64,000 nucleotides of DNA from Pseudomonas marginalis (GTDB lineage Bacteria; Pseudomonadota; Gammaproteobacteria; Pseudomonadales; Pseudomonadaceae), in NCBI RefSeq assembly GCF_008692035.1, contig NZ_VTFG01000002.1, positions 1,860,001-1,924,000 of the forward strand. Direction: 5' to 3'. Every line of letters begins with the position of its first letter. Position 1 is the stretch's first letter. Positions 17,415 through 26,572 of the stretch are shown here, in pieces. Below the pieces are notes generated by a model. It had not been told where the DNA came from. It made no database searches and was given only the letters and a program-made list of their open reading frames with translations. Position numbers and translations under genes: made by a program.

Positions 17415-17441
17415 ATCCCCCTTCGCCAGGCAAAGGGGGAT
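17415..17441 (-). terminator. Hairpin downstream of hemE
   Basis: ATCCCCCTT and AAGGGGGAT form a 9-bp stem with a 9-base loop, 18 bases past the hemE stop on the minus strand. No U-tract follows, so termination is plausible but not certain. Confidence 0.45.
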
Positions 17442-17459
17442 CCGATTCAGGCGGGAGTA

Positions 17460-18527
17460 TTACGGGTGGTATTGCGCTGACAGCTCGTGCACGGCCTGCA
17501 GGAAGGCACCCGCATGGTCCGGGTTCACTTCCGGAGTGATGCCATGGCCGAGGTTGAACACGTGGCCACTGCCTGTACCGTAGCTGGCCAGGATGCGGCC
17601 GACTTCGGTGCGGATCGCTTCCGGCTTGGCGTACAGCACGGTCGGGTCCATGTTGCCTTGCAGCGCGACCTTGCCACCGACACGACGACGGGCTTCGCCG
17701 ATATCGCAGGTCCAATCCAGGCCCAGTGCATCCGCGCCAGCGTCGGCGATGCTTTCAAGCCACAGGCCACCGCCCTTGGTGAACAGGATGACCGGCACTT
17801 TACGGCCTTCGTGTTCACGGATCAGGCCGCTGACGATCTTGCGCATGTAGGCCAGGGAGAATTCCTGGTACGCCGCCGCCGACAGGTTGCCACCCCAGGT
17901 ATCGAAGATCTGCACGGCTTGCGCACCGGCCATGATCTGGCCGTTGAGGTAGGAGGTGACCGACTGGGCCAGCTTGTCCAGCAACAGGTGCATGGCTTGC
18001 GGGTTGTCGTAGAGCATGGCCTTGGTCTTGCGGAAGTCTTTCGACGAGCCGCCTTCGACCATGTAGGTGGCCAGGGTCCATGGGCTGCCGGAGAAGCCGA
18101 TCAGCGGCACGCGGCCGTTCAGCTCGCGGCGGATGGTGCTGACGGCGTCCATCACGTAGCCGAGGTCTTTGTGCGGGTCGGGGATCGGTAGGGCTTCGAT
18201 ATCGGCCAGGGTGCTGATGACTTTCTTGAAACGCGGGCCTTCACCGGTCTCGAAGTACAGGCCTTGGCCCATGGCGTCGGGGATGGTGAGGATGTCGGAG
18301 AAGAGGATGGCCGCATCCAGTTGCGGGTAGCGATCCAGTGGCTGCAGCGTGACTTCGCAGGCGAACTCCGGGTTCATGCACAGGCTCATGAAGTCGCCAG
18401 CGTGGGCGCGACTGGCGCGGTATTCCGGCAGGTAGCGACCGGCCTGGCGCATCATCCACACAGGGGTGACGTCCACGGGTTGCTTGAGCAGGGCACGAAG
18501 GAAACGGTCGTTCTTGAGGGCAGTCAT
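17460..18527 (-). CDS. hemE: Uroporphyrinogen decarboxylase
   Basis: 355 aa, the normal family length. The signature PVWMMRQAGRYLPEYR (residues 22-37) holds the substrate-binding arginines. It converts uroporphyrinogen III to coproporphyrinogen III in cytoplasmic heme synthesis. The order gltB-gltD-hemE on one strand is standard for Pseudomonas. A pair of REP elements separates it from gltD, so it probably has its own promoter. Confidence 0.97.
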   Translation of the reverse strand: MTALKNDRFLRALLKQPVDVTPVWMMRQAGRYLPEYRASRAHAGDFMSLCMNPEFACEVTLQPLDRYPQLDAAILFSDILTIPDAMGQGLYFETGEGPRFKKVISTLADIEALPIPDPHKDLGYVMDAVSTIRRELNGRVPLIGFSGSPWTLATYMVEGGSSKDFRKTKAMLYDNPQAMHLLLDKLAQSVTSYLNGQIMAGAQAVQIFDTWGGNLSAAAYQEFSLAYMRKIVSGLIREHEGRKVPVILFTKGGGLWLESIADAGADALGLDWTCDIGEARRRVGGKVALQGNMDPTVLYAKPEAIRTEVGRILASYGTGSGHVFNLGHGITPEVNPDHAGAFLQAVHELSAQYHP

Positions 18528-18633
18528 GTCGGCATCCGCAAAAAAAGTGCGGGCATTTTCTCAGAGCGCGACGCAAAAGGCACGGCAAGAGCGGTGCCTT
18601 TTGTCTATCGGGTCAATTTGTCGCGGTAGCTAG

Positions 18634-18724
18634 CTGTGGTGAGGGGGCTTGCCCCCCGTCGGGTTCACCGCAGATCAAAGGGGCTGCTTCGCAGCCCGGC
18701 GCGGGACAAGCCCGCTCACCACAG
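18634..18724. repeat. REP doublet (REPIN-like) between gltD and hemE
   Basis: The outer arms CTGTGGTGAG and CTCACCACAG are perfectly inverted. Each is followed by its own GC-rich hairpin (GGGGGCTTGCCCCCC; GGGCTGCTTCGCAGCCC; GCGGG ... CCCGC). The full 91-bp unit is palindromic overall, as expected of two inverted REPs. Its sequence differs from the TGTGGGAG type elsewhere in the window. Confidence 0.75.
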
Positions 18725-18769
18725 CAAGCCCCTCCCACATTTTGATCTCCTTTCAACCTGGGATCAGGG

Positions 18770-20188
18770 TCAGACTTGCAGGTAGTCCAGGATCCCTTCG
18801 GCGGCATTGCGGCCTTCGAAGATCGCCGTCACCACCAGGTCAGAGCCGCGCACCATGTCGCCACCGGCGAAGATTTTCGGGTTGCTGGTCTGGTGCTTGT
18901 ACTGGCCTTGTTCCGGGGCGACAACGCGGCCCTGGCTGTCGGTCTGGATCTCGAACTGCTCGAACCACGGCGCCGGGCTTGGACGGAAGCCGAAGGCGAT
19001 GACCACGGCGTCGGCCGGGATGATCTCTTCGGAGCCCGGGATCGGCTCGGGGCTGCGACGGCCACGGGCGTCCGGTTCGCCGAGACGGGTCTCGACCACC
19101 TTCACGCCTTCGACGCGGTCTTCACCGACGATGGCGATCGGCTGACGGTTGTAGAGGAACTTCACACCTTCTTCCTTGGCGTTCTTCACCTCTTTGCGCG
19201 AGCCGGGCATGTTGGCTTCGTCACGGCGATACGCACAGGTCACCGACTTGGCGCCCTGGCGGATCGACGTACGGTTGCAGTCCATCGCCGTGTCGCCACC
19301 GCCGAGGACCACGACCTTTTTGCCTTTCATGTCGACGAAGTCTTCCGGCGACTTTTCAAAGCCCAGGTTGCGGTTGACGTTGGCGATCAGGAAGTCGAGC
19401 GCGTCATACACGCCCGGCAAATCCTCACCGGCAAAACCGCCCTTCATGTAGGTGTAGGTGCCCATGCCCATGAACACCGCATCGTATTCTTCGAGCAGTT
19501 GCTCCATGGTCACGTCTTTGCCGATTTCAGTGTTCAGGCGGAACTCGATGCCCATGCCGGTGAAGACTTCGCGGCGATTGCTCAACACGGTCTTTTCCAG
19601 CTTGAACTCGGGGATGCCGAAGGTCAGCAGGCCGCCGATTTCCGGGTTCTTGTCGAACACCACCGGGGTCACGCCGCCGCGCACCAGCACGTCGGCACAG
19701 CCCAGGCCCGCCGGGCCCGCACCGATGATCGCGACACGCTTGCCGGTCGGCTTGACCTTGGACATGTCCGGACGCCAGCCCATGGCGAACGCGGTATCGG
19801 TGATGTACTTCTCCACCGAACCGATGGTCACCGCGCCGAAACCGTCGTTCAGGGTGCAGGCACCCTCGCACAGACGGTCCTGCGGGCACACCCGGCCGCA
19901 GACTTCCGGCAGGGTGTTGGTCTGGTGGGACAGCTCGGCGGCGGCGAGGATGTTGCCCTCGGCCACCAGCTTGAGCCAGTTGGGAATGAAGTTGTGCACC
20001 GGGCACTTCCATTCGCAATACGGGTTACCGCAACCCAGGCAGCGATGGGCCTGGTCGGCCGAATGCTGGGGTTTGAAGGGTTCGTAGATTTCCACGAACT
20101 CTTTCTTGCGTTGACGCAACAGTTTCTTCTTCGGATCTTTGCGCCCGACATCGATGAACTGGAAGTCGTTATTCAGACGTTCAGCCAT
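18770..20188 (-). CDS. gltD: Glutamate synthase small (beta) subunit
   Basis: 472 aa. The N-terminal Fe-S cysteines are Cys50, Cys53, Cys58, Cys62 and Cys97, Cys101, Cys107, Cys111. FAD-binding GAGPAG is at 156-161, and an NADPH-binding GGGDTA lies further on. It passes electrons from NADPH to the large subunit for conversion of glutamine and 2-oxoglutarate to two glutamates. It lies 32 bp after gltB and is co-transcribed with it. Confidence 0.97.
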   Translation of the reverse strand: MAERLNNDFQFIDVGRKDPKKKLLRQRKKEFVEIYEPFKPQHSADQAHRCLGCGNPYCEWKCPVHNFIPNWLKLVAEGNILAAAELSHQTNTLPEVCGRVCPQDRLCEGACTLNDGFGAVTIGSVEKYITDTAFAMGWRPDMSKVKPTGKRVAIIGAGPAGLGCADVLVRGGVTPVVFDKNPEIGGLLTFGIPEFKLEKTVLSNRREVFTGMGIEFRLNTEIGKDVTMEQLLEEYDAVFMGMGTYTYMKGGFAGEDLPGVYDALDFLIANVNRNLGFEKSPEDFVDMKGKKVVVLGGGDTAMDCNRTSIRQGAKSVTCAYRRDEANMPGSRKEVKNAKEEGVKFLYNRQPIAIVGEDRVEGVKVVETRLGEPDARGRRSPEPIPGSEEIIPADAVVIAFGFRPSPAPWFEQFEIQTDSQGRVVAPEQGQYKHQTSNPKIFAGGDMVRGSDLVVTAIFEGRNAAEGILDYLQV

Positions 20189-20220
20189 GTTAAAACCTCA
20201 TCAAACTCTTCAGGCGCATA

Positions 20221-23200
20221 TCACTGCGGGTTGGCACGGATGCTGGAAAGCAACGATTTCAGGTTGGCAGCCTTGGGCTTGACCAGCCAGAAACGACGCA
20301 GGTAATCATCGAGGTTTTCAGCGAGGTTACGACCCCATTCGCTGCCGGTCTCCTCGACGTACTCGTCCAGCACGTGCTGCAAGTGGTTCCGGTAGGATTC
20401 CATGGCTTCGCCGCTGATCCGCTGGATCTCGACCAACTCGTGGTTGACCTTGTCGACGAAGGTGTTGTCCTGGTCGAGCACGTAGGCGAAACCGCCGGTC
20501 ATGCCCGAACCGAAGTTGTAACCGGTCTTGCCCAGTACCGCGACAAAGCCACCGGTCATGTACTCGCAGCAGTGATCGCCCGTGCCTTCCACCACGGTGT
20601 GGGCACCGGAGTTACGCACGGCGAAACGCTCACCGGCCGTACCGGCGGCGAACAGCTTGCCACCGGTGGCGCCGTACAGGCAGGTGTTGCCGATGATGGC
20701 ACTGTCCTGGGTCTTGTAGACGCTGCCTTTGGGCGGAACGATGACCAGCTTGCCGCCGGTCATGCCCTTGCCTACGTAGTCGTTGGCGTCGCCTTCCAGG
20801 TACATGTGCAGGCCGCCGGCGTTCCACACGCCGAAGCTCTGGCCCGCAGTGCCCTTGAAGCGGAACGTGATCGGCGCCTTGGCCATGCCCTGGTTGCCGT
20901 GCTTGCGCGCAATTTCGCCGGAGATGCGTGCGCCGATGGAACGGTCGCAGTTGCAGATATCCAGGGCGAATTCGCCACCAATGGCGTCGTTGATCGAGGA
21001 ACCGGCCATCTCGACCATTTTCTCGGCCAGCAGGCCTTTGTCGAACGGCGGGTTGCGATCCACCTGGCAGAATTGTGGCTTGTCTGCAGGGATATGATCG
21101 CTGCCCAACAACGGCGTCAGGTCCAGGTGCTGTTGCTTGGCGGTCTGGCCTTCGAGGATGTCCAGCAGGTCGGTGCGACCGATCAGCTCTTCCAGGGAAC
21201 GCACGCCCAGCTTGGCCAGCCACTCACGGGTTTCTTCGGCGACGTAAGTGAAGAAATTCACCACCATGTCGACGGTGCCGATGTAGTGATCCTTGCGCAG
21301 CTTTTCGTTCTGAGTGGCGACGCCGGTGGCGCAGTTGTTCAGGTGGCAGATGCGCAGGTATTTGCAGCCCAGGGCGATCATCGGCGCGGTGCCGAAGCCG
21401 AAGCTCTCGGCGCCGAGGATGGCGGCCTTGATCACGTCGAGGCCGGTTTTCAGGCCACCGTCGGTCTGCACCCGCACTTTGCCGCGCAGATCGTTGCCGC
21501 GCAGGGTCTGGTGGGTTTCCGCCAGGCCCAGTTCCCACGGTGCGCCGGCGTACTTGATCGAGGTCAGCGGCGATGCGCCGGTGCCGCCGTCGTAGCCGGA
21601 GATGGTGATCAGGTCGGCATAGGCCTTGGCCACGCCGGCGGCGATGGTACCGACGCCCGCTTCTGCGACCAGTTTCACCGAGACCAGGGCCTGCGGGTTG
21701 ACTTGTTTCAGGTCGAAAATCAGCTGCGACAAATCTTCAATCGAGTAGATGTCGTGGTGCGGCGGGGGCGAGATCAGGGTCACGCCCGGTACCGCATAAC
21801 GCAGCTTGGCGATCAGGCCATTGACCTTGCCGCCCGGCAGCTGGCCGCCCTCACCGGGCTTGGCGCCCTGGGCCACCTTGATCTGCAGCACTTCGGCATT
21901 GACCAGGTATTCCGGGGTCACACCGAAACGGCCAGTGGCAACCTGCTTGATTTTCGAGCTCTTGATCGTGCCGTAGCGCGCCGGGTCTTCACCGCCTTCA
22001 CCGGAGTTGGAACGCGCGCCCAGGCGGTTCATGGCTTCGGCCAGGGCTTCGTGGGCCTCAGGGGACAAGGCACCGAGGGAAATACCGGCAGAGTCGAAGC
22101 GCTTGAGGATCGATTCCAGCGGTTCGATTTCGCTGATGGCCAGCGGCGTATCCAGGGTCTTCACCTTGAACAGGTCGCGGATCATCGACACCGGGCGGTT
22201 ATCCACCAGCGCGGTGTATTCCTTGAACTTGGCGTAGTCGCCCTGCTGCACGGCGGCTTGCAGGGTGCTCACCACGTCCGGGTTGTAGGCGTGGTATTCG
22301 CCACCGTGCACGAACTTGAGCAGGCCACCTTGCTGGATCGGCTTGCGCGCGCTCCAGGCTTCGGCGGCCAGGGCTTTCTGTTCGGCTTCGATGTCGACGA
22401 ACCGCGCACCCTTGATGCGGCTCGGCACGCCACGGAAGCTCAGCTCGCAAACTTCTTCCGACAGGCCGATGGCTTCGAACAGCTGCGCGCCACGGTAGGA
22501 GGTGACGGTGGAGATACCCATCTTCGACAGGATCTTCAGCAGGCCCTTGGTGATGCCCTTACGGTAGTTCTTGAACACCTCGTAGAGGTCGCCCAGTACT
22601 TCACCGGTACGGATCAGGTCACCCAGCACTTCATAAGCGAGGAACGGGTACACCGCCGAGGCGCCGAAGCCGATCAACACCGCAAAGTGGTGCGGGTCGC
22701 GGGCGGTGGCGGTTTCCACGAGGATGTTGGAGTCGCAGCGCAGGCCTTTTTCGGTCAGGCGGTGGTGCACCGCGCCGGTGGCCAGCGAAGCGTGGATCGG
22801 CAACTTGCCTGGAGCGATATGACGGTCGGTCAGCACGATCTGGGTACGCCCGGCGCGCACGGCTTCTTCGGCCTGGTCGGCGACGTTGCGCACAGCGGCT
22901 TCAAGGCCGAGGCTCTCGTCGTAGTTCAGGTCGATGATCTGGCGGTCGAAACCCGGGCGCTCCAGGGTCATCAGCGAACGCCACTTGGCCGGGGAAACGA
23001 CCGGCGAGCTGAGGATCACGCGGGAGGCGTGCTCAGGCGACTCCTGGAAGATGTTGCGCTCGGCACCGAGGCAGACTTCCAGGGACATCACGATGGCTTC
23101 GCGCAGCGGGTCGATCGGTGGGTTGGTCACCTGGGCGAACTGCTGGCGGAAATAGTCGTACGGCGTGCGCACGCGCTGGGACAGCACGGCCATCGGCGTG

Positions 23201-24666
23201 TCATCGCCCATGGAGCCGACCGCCTCGTAGCCTTGCTCGCCGAGCGGGCGCAGCACCTGGTCGCGCTCTTCGAACGTGACCTGGTACATCTTCATGTACT
23301 GCTTGAGCTGGTCGATGTCGTAGAACGCCGAACCGTGGTCGTTGTCTTCCATGGTCGCCTGGATGCGCAGGGCGTTCTTGCGCAGCCATTGCTTGTACGG
23401 GTGACGGGACTTCAAGCGATTGTCGATGGCATCGGTGTCGAGGATCTGGCCAGTTTCGGTGTCCACGGCGAGGATCTGCCCAGGGCCTACACGGCCTTTG
23501 GCGATCACGTCTTCCGGCTTGTAGTCCCACACGCCGATTTCCGAGGCCAGGGTGATGAAACCGTTAGTGGTCGTGACCCAGCGGGCCGGGCGCAGACCGT
23601 TACGGTCGAGCAGGCACACCGCGTAGCGACCGTCGGTCATGACCACGCCGGCCGGGCCGTCCCACGGTTCCATGTGCATCGAGTTGTACTCGTAGAATGC
23701 ACGCAGGTCCGGGTCCATGGTCTCGACGTTCTGCCACGCAGGCGGAATGATCATGCGCACGCCACGGAACAGGTCGATGCCGCCGGTGACCATCAGTTCG
23801 AGCATGTTGTCCATGCTGGAGGAGTCGGAACCCACACGGTTGACCAGCGGGCCGAGTTCTTCCAGGTCCATCAAATCGTTGGCGAACTTGGTGCGACGGG
23901 CCACGGCCCAGTTGCGGTTGCCGGTGATGGTGTTGATCTCGCCGTTGTGGGCGAGGAAGCGGAATGGCTGGGCCAGCGGCCATTTCGGCAGGGTGTTGGT
24001 GGAGAAGCGCTGGTGGAACACGCAAATGGCGGTTTGCAGGCGCTCATCGCTCAGGTCTGGATAGAAGGCGGTCAAGTCCGCCGGCATCATCAGGCCTTTA
24101 TAAATGATGGTCTTGTGGGAAAAACTGCAGATGTAGTGGTCGGCATCGGCGGCGTTGGCCACGGACGAGCGACGACGGGAGGTGAACAGCTTGATCGCCA
24201 TATCCTGGTCGCTCAGGCCGTCGCCTGCGATGAACACTTGTTCGATCTGCGGCAGGCGCTCCAGGGCCAGGCGGCCGAGCACGCTGGTGTCGATCGGCAC
24301 TTTGCGCCAGCCCACCAGCTGCAGGCCGGCAGCGACGATCTCGCGGTTCATGTTCTCGCGAGCGGCTTCGGCTTTGGCCGGGTCCTGGTTGAAAAACACC
24401 ATGCCCACGGCGTACTGCTTGGGCAGGTCGACCGCGAAATGCTCTTTGGCGACCGCGCGCAGGAACTGGTCGGGCTTTTGAATCAGCAAGCCGCAACCGT
24501 CACCGGTCTTGCCATCGGCGTTGATCCCACCGCGGTGGGTCATGCAGGTCAGGGCCTCGATGGCCGTTTGCAAAAGGGTATGACTGGGCTCGCCCTGCAT
24601 ATGGGCTATCAGGCCGAAACCGCAGTTATCCTTGAATTCATCGGGTTGGTACAGACCTGCTTTCAT
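20221..24666 (-). CDS. gltB: Glutamate synthase large (alpha) subunit
   Basis: 1481 aa. The ATG at 24666 gives a 14-residue propeptide ending at Asn14, followed by the nucleophile Cys15 in CGFGL, which becomes the mature N-terminus of the glutaminase domain. The central domain, FMN domain with a 3Fe-4S cysteine cluster (GCKYLRICHLNNC) and C-terminal beta-helix are all present. A TTG 51 bases upstream would add a basic leader; the ATG is preferred because GGTGAGAAAG lies before it. A sigma70-like promoter lies at 24778-24806. Confidence 0.97.
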   Translation of the reverse strand: MKAGLYQPDEFKDNCGFGLIAHMQGEPSHTLLQTAIEALTCMTHRGGINADGKTGDGCGLLIQKPDQFLRAVAKEHFAVDLPKQYAVGMVFFNQDPAKAEAARENMNREIVAAGLQLVGWRKVPIDTSVLGRLALERLPQIEQVFIAGDGLSDQDMAIKLFTSRRRSSVANAADADHYICSFSHKTIIYKGLMMPADLTAFYPDLSDERLQTAICVFHQRFSTNTLPKWPLAQPFRFLAHNGEINTITGNRNWAVARRTKFANDLMDLEELGPLVNRVGSDSSSMDNMLELMVTGGIDLFRGVRMIIPPAWQNVETMDPDLRAFYEYNSMHMEPWDGPAGVVMTDGRYAVCLLDRNGLRPARWVTTTNGFITLASEIGVWDYKPEDVIAKGRVGPGQILAVDTETGQILDTDAIDNRLKSRHPYKQWLRKNALRIQATMEDNDHGSAFYDIDQLKQYMKMYQVTFEERDQVLRPLGEQGYEAVGSMGDDTPMAVLSQRVRTPYDYFRQQFAQVTNPPIDPLREAIVMSLEVCLGAERNIFQESPEHASRVILSSPVVSPAKWRSLMTLERPGFDRQIIDLNYDESLGLEAAVRNVADQAEEAVRAGRTQIVLTDRHIAPGKLPIHASLATGAVHHRLTEKGLRCDSNILVETATARDPHHFAVLIGFGASAVYPFLAYEVLGDLIRTGEVLGDLYEVFKNYRKGITKGLLKILSKMGISTVTSYRGAQLFEAIGLSEEVCELSFRGVPSRIKGARFVDIEAEQKALAAEAWSARKPIQQGGLLKFVHGGEYHAYNPDVVSTLQAAVQQGDYAKFKEYTALVDNRPVSMIRDLFKVKTLDTPLAISEIEPLESILKRFDSAGISLGALSPEAHEALAEAMNRLGARSNSGEGGEDPARYGTIKSSKIKQVATGRFGVTPEYLVNAEVLQIKVAQGAKPGEGGQLPGGKVNGLIAKLRYAVPGVTLISPPPHHDIYSIEDLSQLIFDLKQVNPQALVSVKLVAEAGVGTIAAGVAKAYADLITISGYDGGTGASPLTSIKYAGAPWELGLAETHQTLRGNDLRGKVRVQTDGGLKTGLDVIKAAILGAESFGFGTAPMIALGCKYLRICHLNNCATGVATQNEKLRKDHYIGTVDMVVNFFTYVAEETREWLAKLGVRSLEELIGRTDLLDILEGQTAKQQHLDLTPLLGSDHIPADKPQFCQVDRNPPFDKGLLAEKMVEMAGSSINDAIGGEFALDICNCDRSIGARISGEIARKHGNQGMAKAPITFRFKGTAGQSFGVWNAGGLHMYLEGDANDYVGKGMTGGKLVIVPPKGSVYKTQDSAIIGNTCLYGATGGKLFAAGTAGERFAVRNSGAHTVVEGTGDHCCEYMTGGFVAVLGKTGYNFGSGMTGGFAYVLDQDNTFVDKVNHELVEIQRISGEAMESYRNHLQHVLDEYVEETGSEWGRNLAENLDDYLRRFWLVKPKAANLKSLLSSIRANPQ

Positions 24667-24777
24667 AGACACTTTCTCACCAGGCTGCCTCTTATATCGA
24701 GGCAAATTTCTTTTCAATTCAACCGGTTACCTTCCACGCCGAACGTACGCCGGCTTAGCGGGGGCAAAAGGGAGGTC

Positions 24778-24806
24778 ATTGTACACACCGACACGAACGC
24801 TCACAA
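24778..24806 (-). promoter_or_regulatory. Predicted sigma70 promoter of gltBD
   Basis: On the minus strand, TTGTGA (24801-24806) and TACAAT (24778-24783) are separated by exactly 17 bases, close to consensus. The predicted leader to the gltB ATG is about 100 nt. The 351-bp gap 24667-25017 holds this promoter and the repeats just upstream; no gene was seen in it. Confidence 0.6.
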
Positions 24807-24819
24807 ATTTAGCGACGAA

Positions 24820-24840
24820 ATGTCGCAAATCTATGTCGCA
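24820..24840 (-). promoter_or_regulatory. Direct TGCGACAT repeats upstream of the gltB promoter
   Basis: Two copies of TGCGACAT (minus strand; plus-strand 24833-24840 and 24820-24827) are spaced 13 bp start to start, 14 bp upstream of the -35 box. A related TCGTCGC follows. The position suits an activator of a nitrogen-assimilation promoter. The cognate protein is unknown. Confidence 0.35.
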
Positions 24841-24990
24841 TTTATGAAAGGTTTAAAGCGATATGCTGTGCTAGTCAAAACTTTTTTAATTCTGACCGCT
24901 ACGACTCAAAAGCTACTGTAACGCAGACACCACAAAGCGCGCGGCCTGGAGGGGCTGCACGCCTTGCGATCTTTTTTGAGGTGCCGGGAG

Positions 24991-25011
24991 GGCGGCCTGG
25001 GTAAGGCCGCC
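24991..25011 (-). terminator. GC hairpin after damX
   Basis: GGCGGCC and GGCCGCC form a perfect 7-bp stem with a 7-base loop, beginning 7 bases after the damX stop. The minus strand continues without a U-run, so it may be a stability or pausing hairpin and not a full terminator. Confidence 0.4.
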
Positions 25012-25017
25012 GGATCT

Positions 25018-26562
25018 TCAGCGAGTTGCTGCCAGTTCTTGTTGAACGCTGGCGACAGTGCGAGGCCAAGGTTTACCAGCCTGAACCTTCGCTGGCAAGG
25101 CTTTGATGGCGGAATCAGCTGCGGCACGGCTTGGGAAGCTGCCGTAGGTGATCACGTAGAGAGGCTTGCCGTTGAGCACTTTCTTGAAATAACGGTATTC
25201 GCCGCCCTGCTCTTTCACGAACGCCTGGGCGTTCGCTTCGGAGCTGGTGCCGAGGATCTGCACGACGAAGTTGCCGGTGGGCTGGCTGCTGTACCAGCTG
25301 CTGCCGGCCTTGGCGACGGTGGCTGCCGGTTTTTCCGCCGGTTTGGCGGCTGGCGCCGGAGCCGGCTTCGCCACTGGCGCCGCAGGCTTGGCAGTGGCCA
25401 CGGTCGGTGCCGGGGTCGGCTTGGCGGCTGGCGCCACAGGGGTCGCTGGCGTACCCGCGGGAACGCCCGCAGGTGGCGCAGTAGTGGTCACGGTCGGCGG
25501 TGTGGCGCTGGAGCCTTCCACCGGCACACCGTCGTCGCCTTCGGAGATACCACCGGCTTCTTCGGCGAGCGGGCCACGCATCACCGGCTGGCCCACCATC
25601 GGCAGGTTGGTCGGCTGACCGGAATTGGCGAACTCGACATTCGGCGTGGGCTTGCCCAGTGGCAACTGCGCCTGTTCGGTTGGCGCACCGGCGGTGGTCG
25701 GTGCCTTGCTGCGACCCGGAATCAACCAGGCGGCGGCAACCGCAACCACGACAACGGCGGAAATTGCCAATACGTGCTTCTTAGGCATAGTGAACCCCAT
25801 CTTTGGACGCTTGACCGCAGAGCGGCTGGCAATCATGGCTTCGATCATGGCATCGCGGGCGACCTGGTTGATGGTGCCAGGCCAGCCGTCGGAGCTTTCG
25901 TGAATATCAGAGATCTGCGCAGCGGAGAAAAGTTCGATGCCCTGCCCTGCGCCTTCGAGGCGTTGAGCCAGGTATTCCCGGGTTTCGTCCTCTTCGTACG
26001 GCTGCAGTTCGATAACGTGGAACAGCTCCTGATCACCGCTGATCTGCTCCAGATCGGCGATCAACGACGATTCACCGAACAGGAACACATGGGGGCGACC
26101 TTCCGGCGTGCCCGCCGCCAGCGCCAGCAGCGCTTCCAGGGCGGATTCGTCGAGCTGCTCGGCGTCATCCACCAGCAGGTAGACTTCCTGGCCGGTCAGA
26201 CCCAGTTGCACCACCTGCTTGAGGATCGCATTCGGCTCGGCAGTGGCGACGTCCAGCGCCTGGGCTACCTGACGCAGCACGCCCGCCGCATCACCGGCAC
26301 CACGGGCCGACACCACCACGCTCTGTACGGACTGTTTGTTGGTGCTGGCCACCAGGGCCTGGCGCAGCAAGGTCTTGCCGCTGCCCAACGGGCCCGTGAC
26401 GACCAGCAGCAGTTGGCTGTAGCGCGCGAGATGGTGCAGTTGCCCCAGCACCGGCTTGCGCTGGGCCGGGAAAAATTTGAAACCAGGCACCCGTGGAGCA
26501 AAAGGGTCGTGGCTTAACTGGTAATGGCCGAGGAACGCCTCGTCGGCATGCAAACTAGTCAT
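25018..26562 (-). CDS. damX: DamX-like AAA ATPase with C-terminal SPOR domain
   Basis: 514 aa. An ExeA-like AAA domain has Walker A TGPLGSGKT (residues 56-64) and Walker B-like LLVDDAEQL. A single TM follows (about 265-285, VVVVAVAAAWLIP), then a long Pro/Ala/Lys linker of APAAKP-type repeats and a SPOR domain (about 430-505). SPOR domains bind denuded septal peptidoglycan, so a role in cell division is likely. It lies 10 bp after aroB in the aroK-aroB-damX order common to gammaproteobacteria. Confidence 0.9.
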   Translation of the reverse strand: MTSLHADEAFLGHYQLSHDPFAPRVPGFKFFPAQRKPVLGQLHHLARYSQLLLVVTGPLGSGKTLLRQALVASTNKQSVQSVVVSARGAGDAAGVLRQVAQALDVATAEPNAILKQVVQLGLTGQEVYLLVDDAEQLDESALEALLALAAGTPEGRPHVFLFGESSLIADLEQISGDQELFHVIELQPYEEDETREYLAQRLEGAGQGIELFSAAQISDIHESSDGWPGTINQVARDAMIEAMIASRSAVKRPKMGFTMPKKHVLAISAVVVVAVAAAWLIPGRSKAPTTAGAPTEQAQLPLGKPTPNVEFANSGQPTNLPMVGQPVMRGPLAEEAGGISEGDDGVPVEGSSATPPTVTTTAPPAGVPAGTPATPVAPAAKPTPAPTVATAKPAAPVAKPAPAPAAKPAEKPAATVAKAGSSWYSSQPTGNFVVQILGTSSEANAQAFVKEQGGEYRYFKKVLNGKPLYVITYGSFPSRAAADSAIKALPAKVQAGKPWPRTVASVQQELAATR

Positions 26563-26572
26563 CGGGATCTTA

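Noticed and set aside
20374..24921. A 1515-codon open frame on the + strand across gltB
   Set aside because: It is exactly antisense to gltB, a clear full-length conserved gene. The frame is His/Gln/Val-rich with no domain, as expected from the codon bias of high-GC DNA read backwards.
24964..26517. A 517-codon + strand frame over damX
   Set aside because: Antisense to the AAA/SPOR protein; its Gly/Arg-rich section is the reverse of the APAAKP linker.
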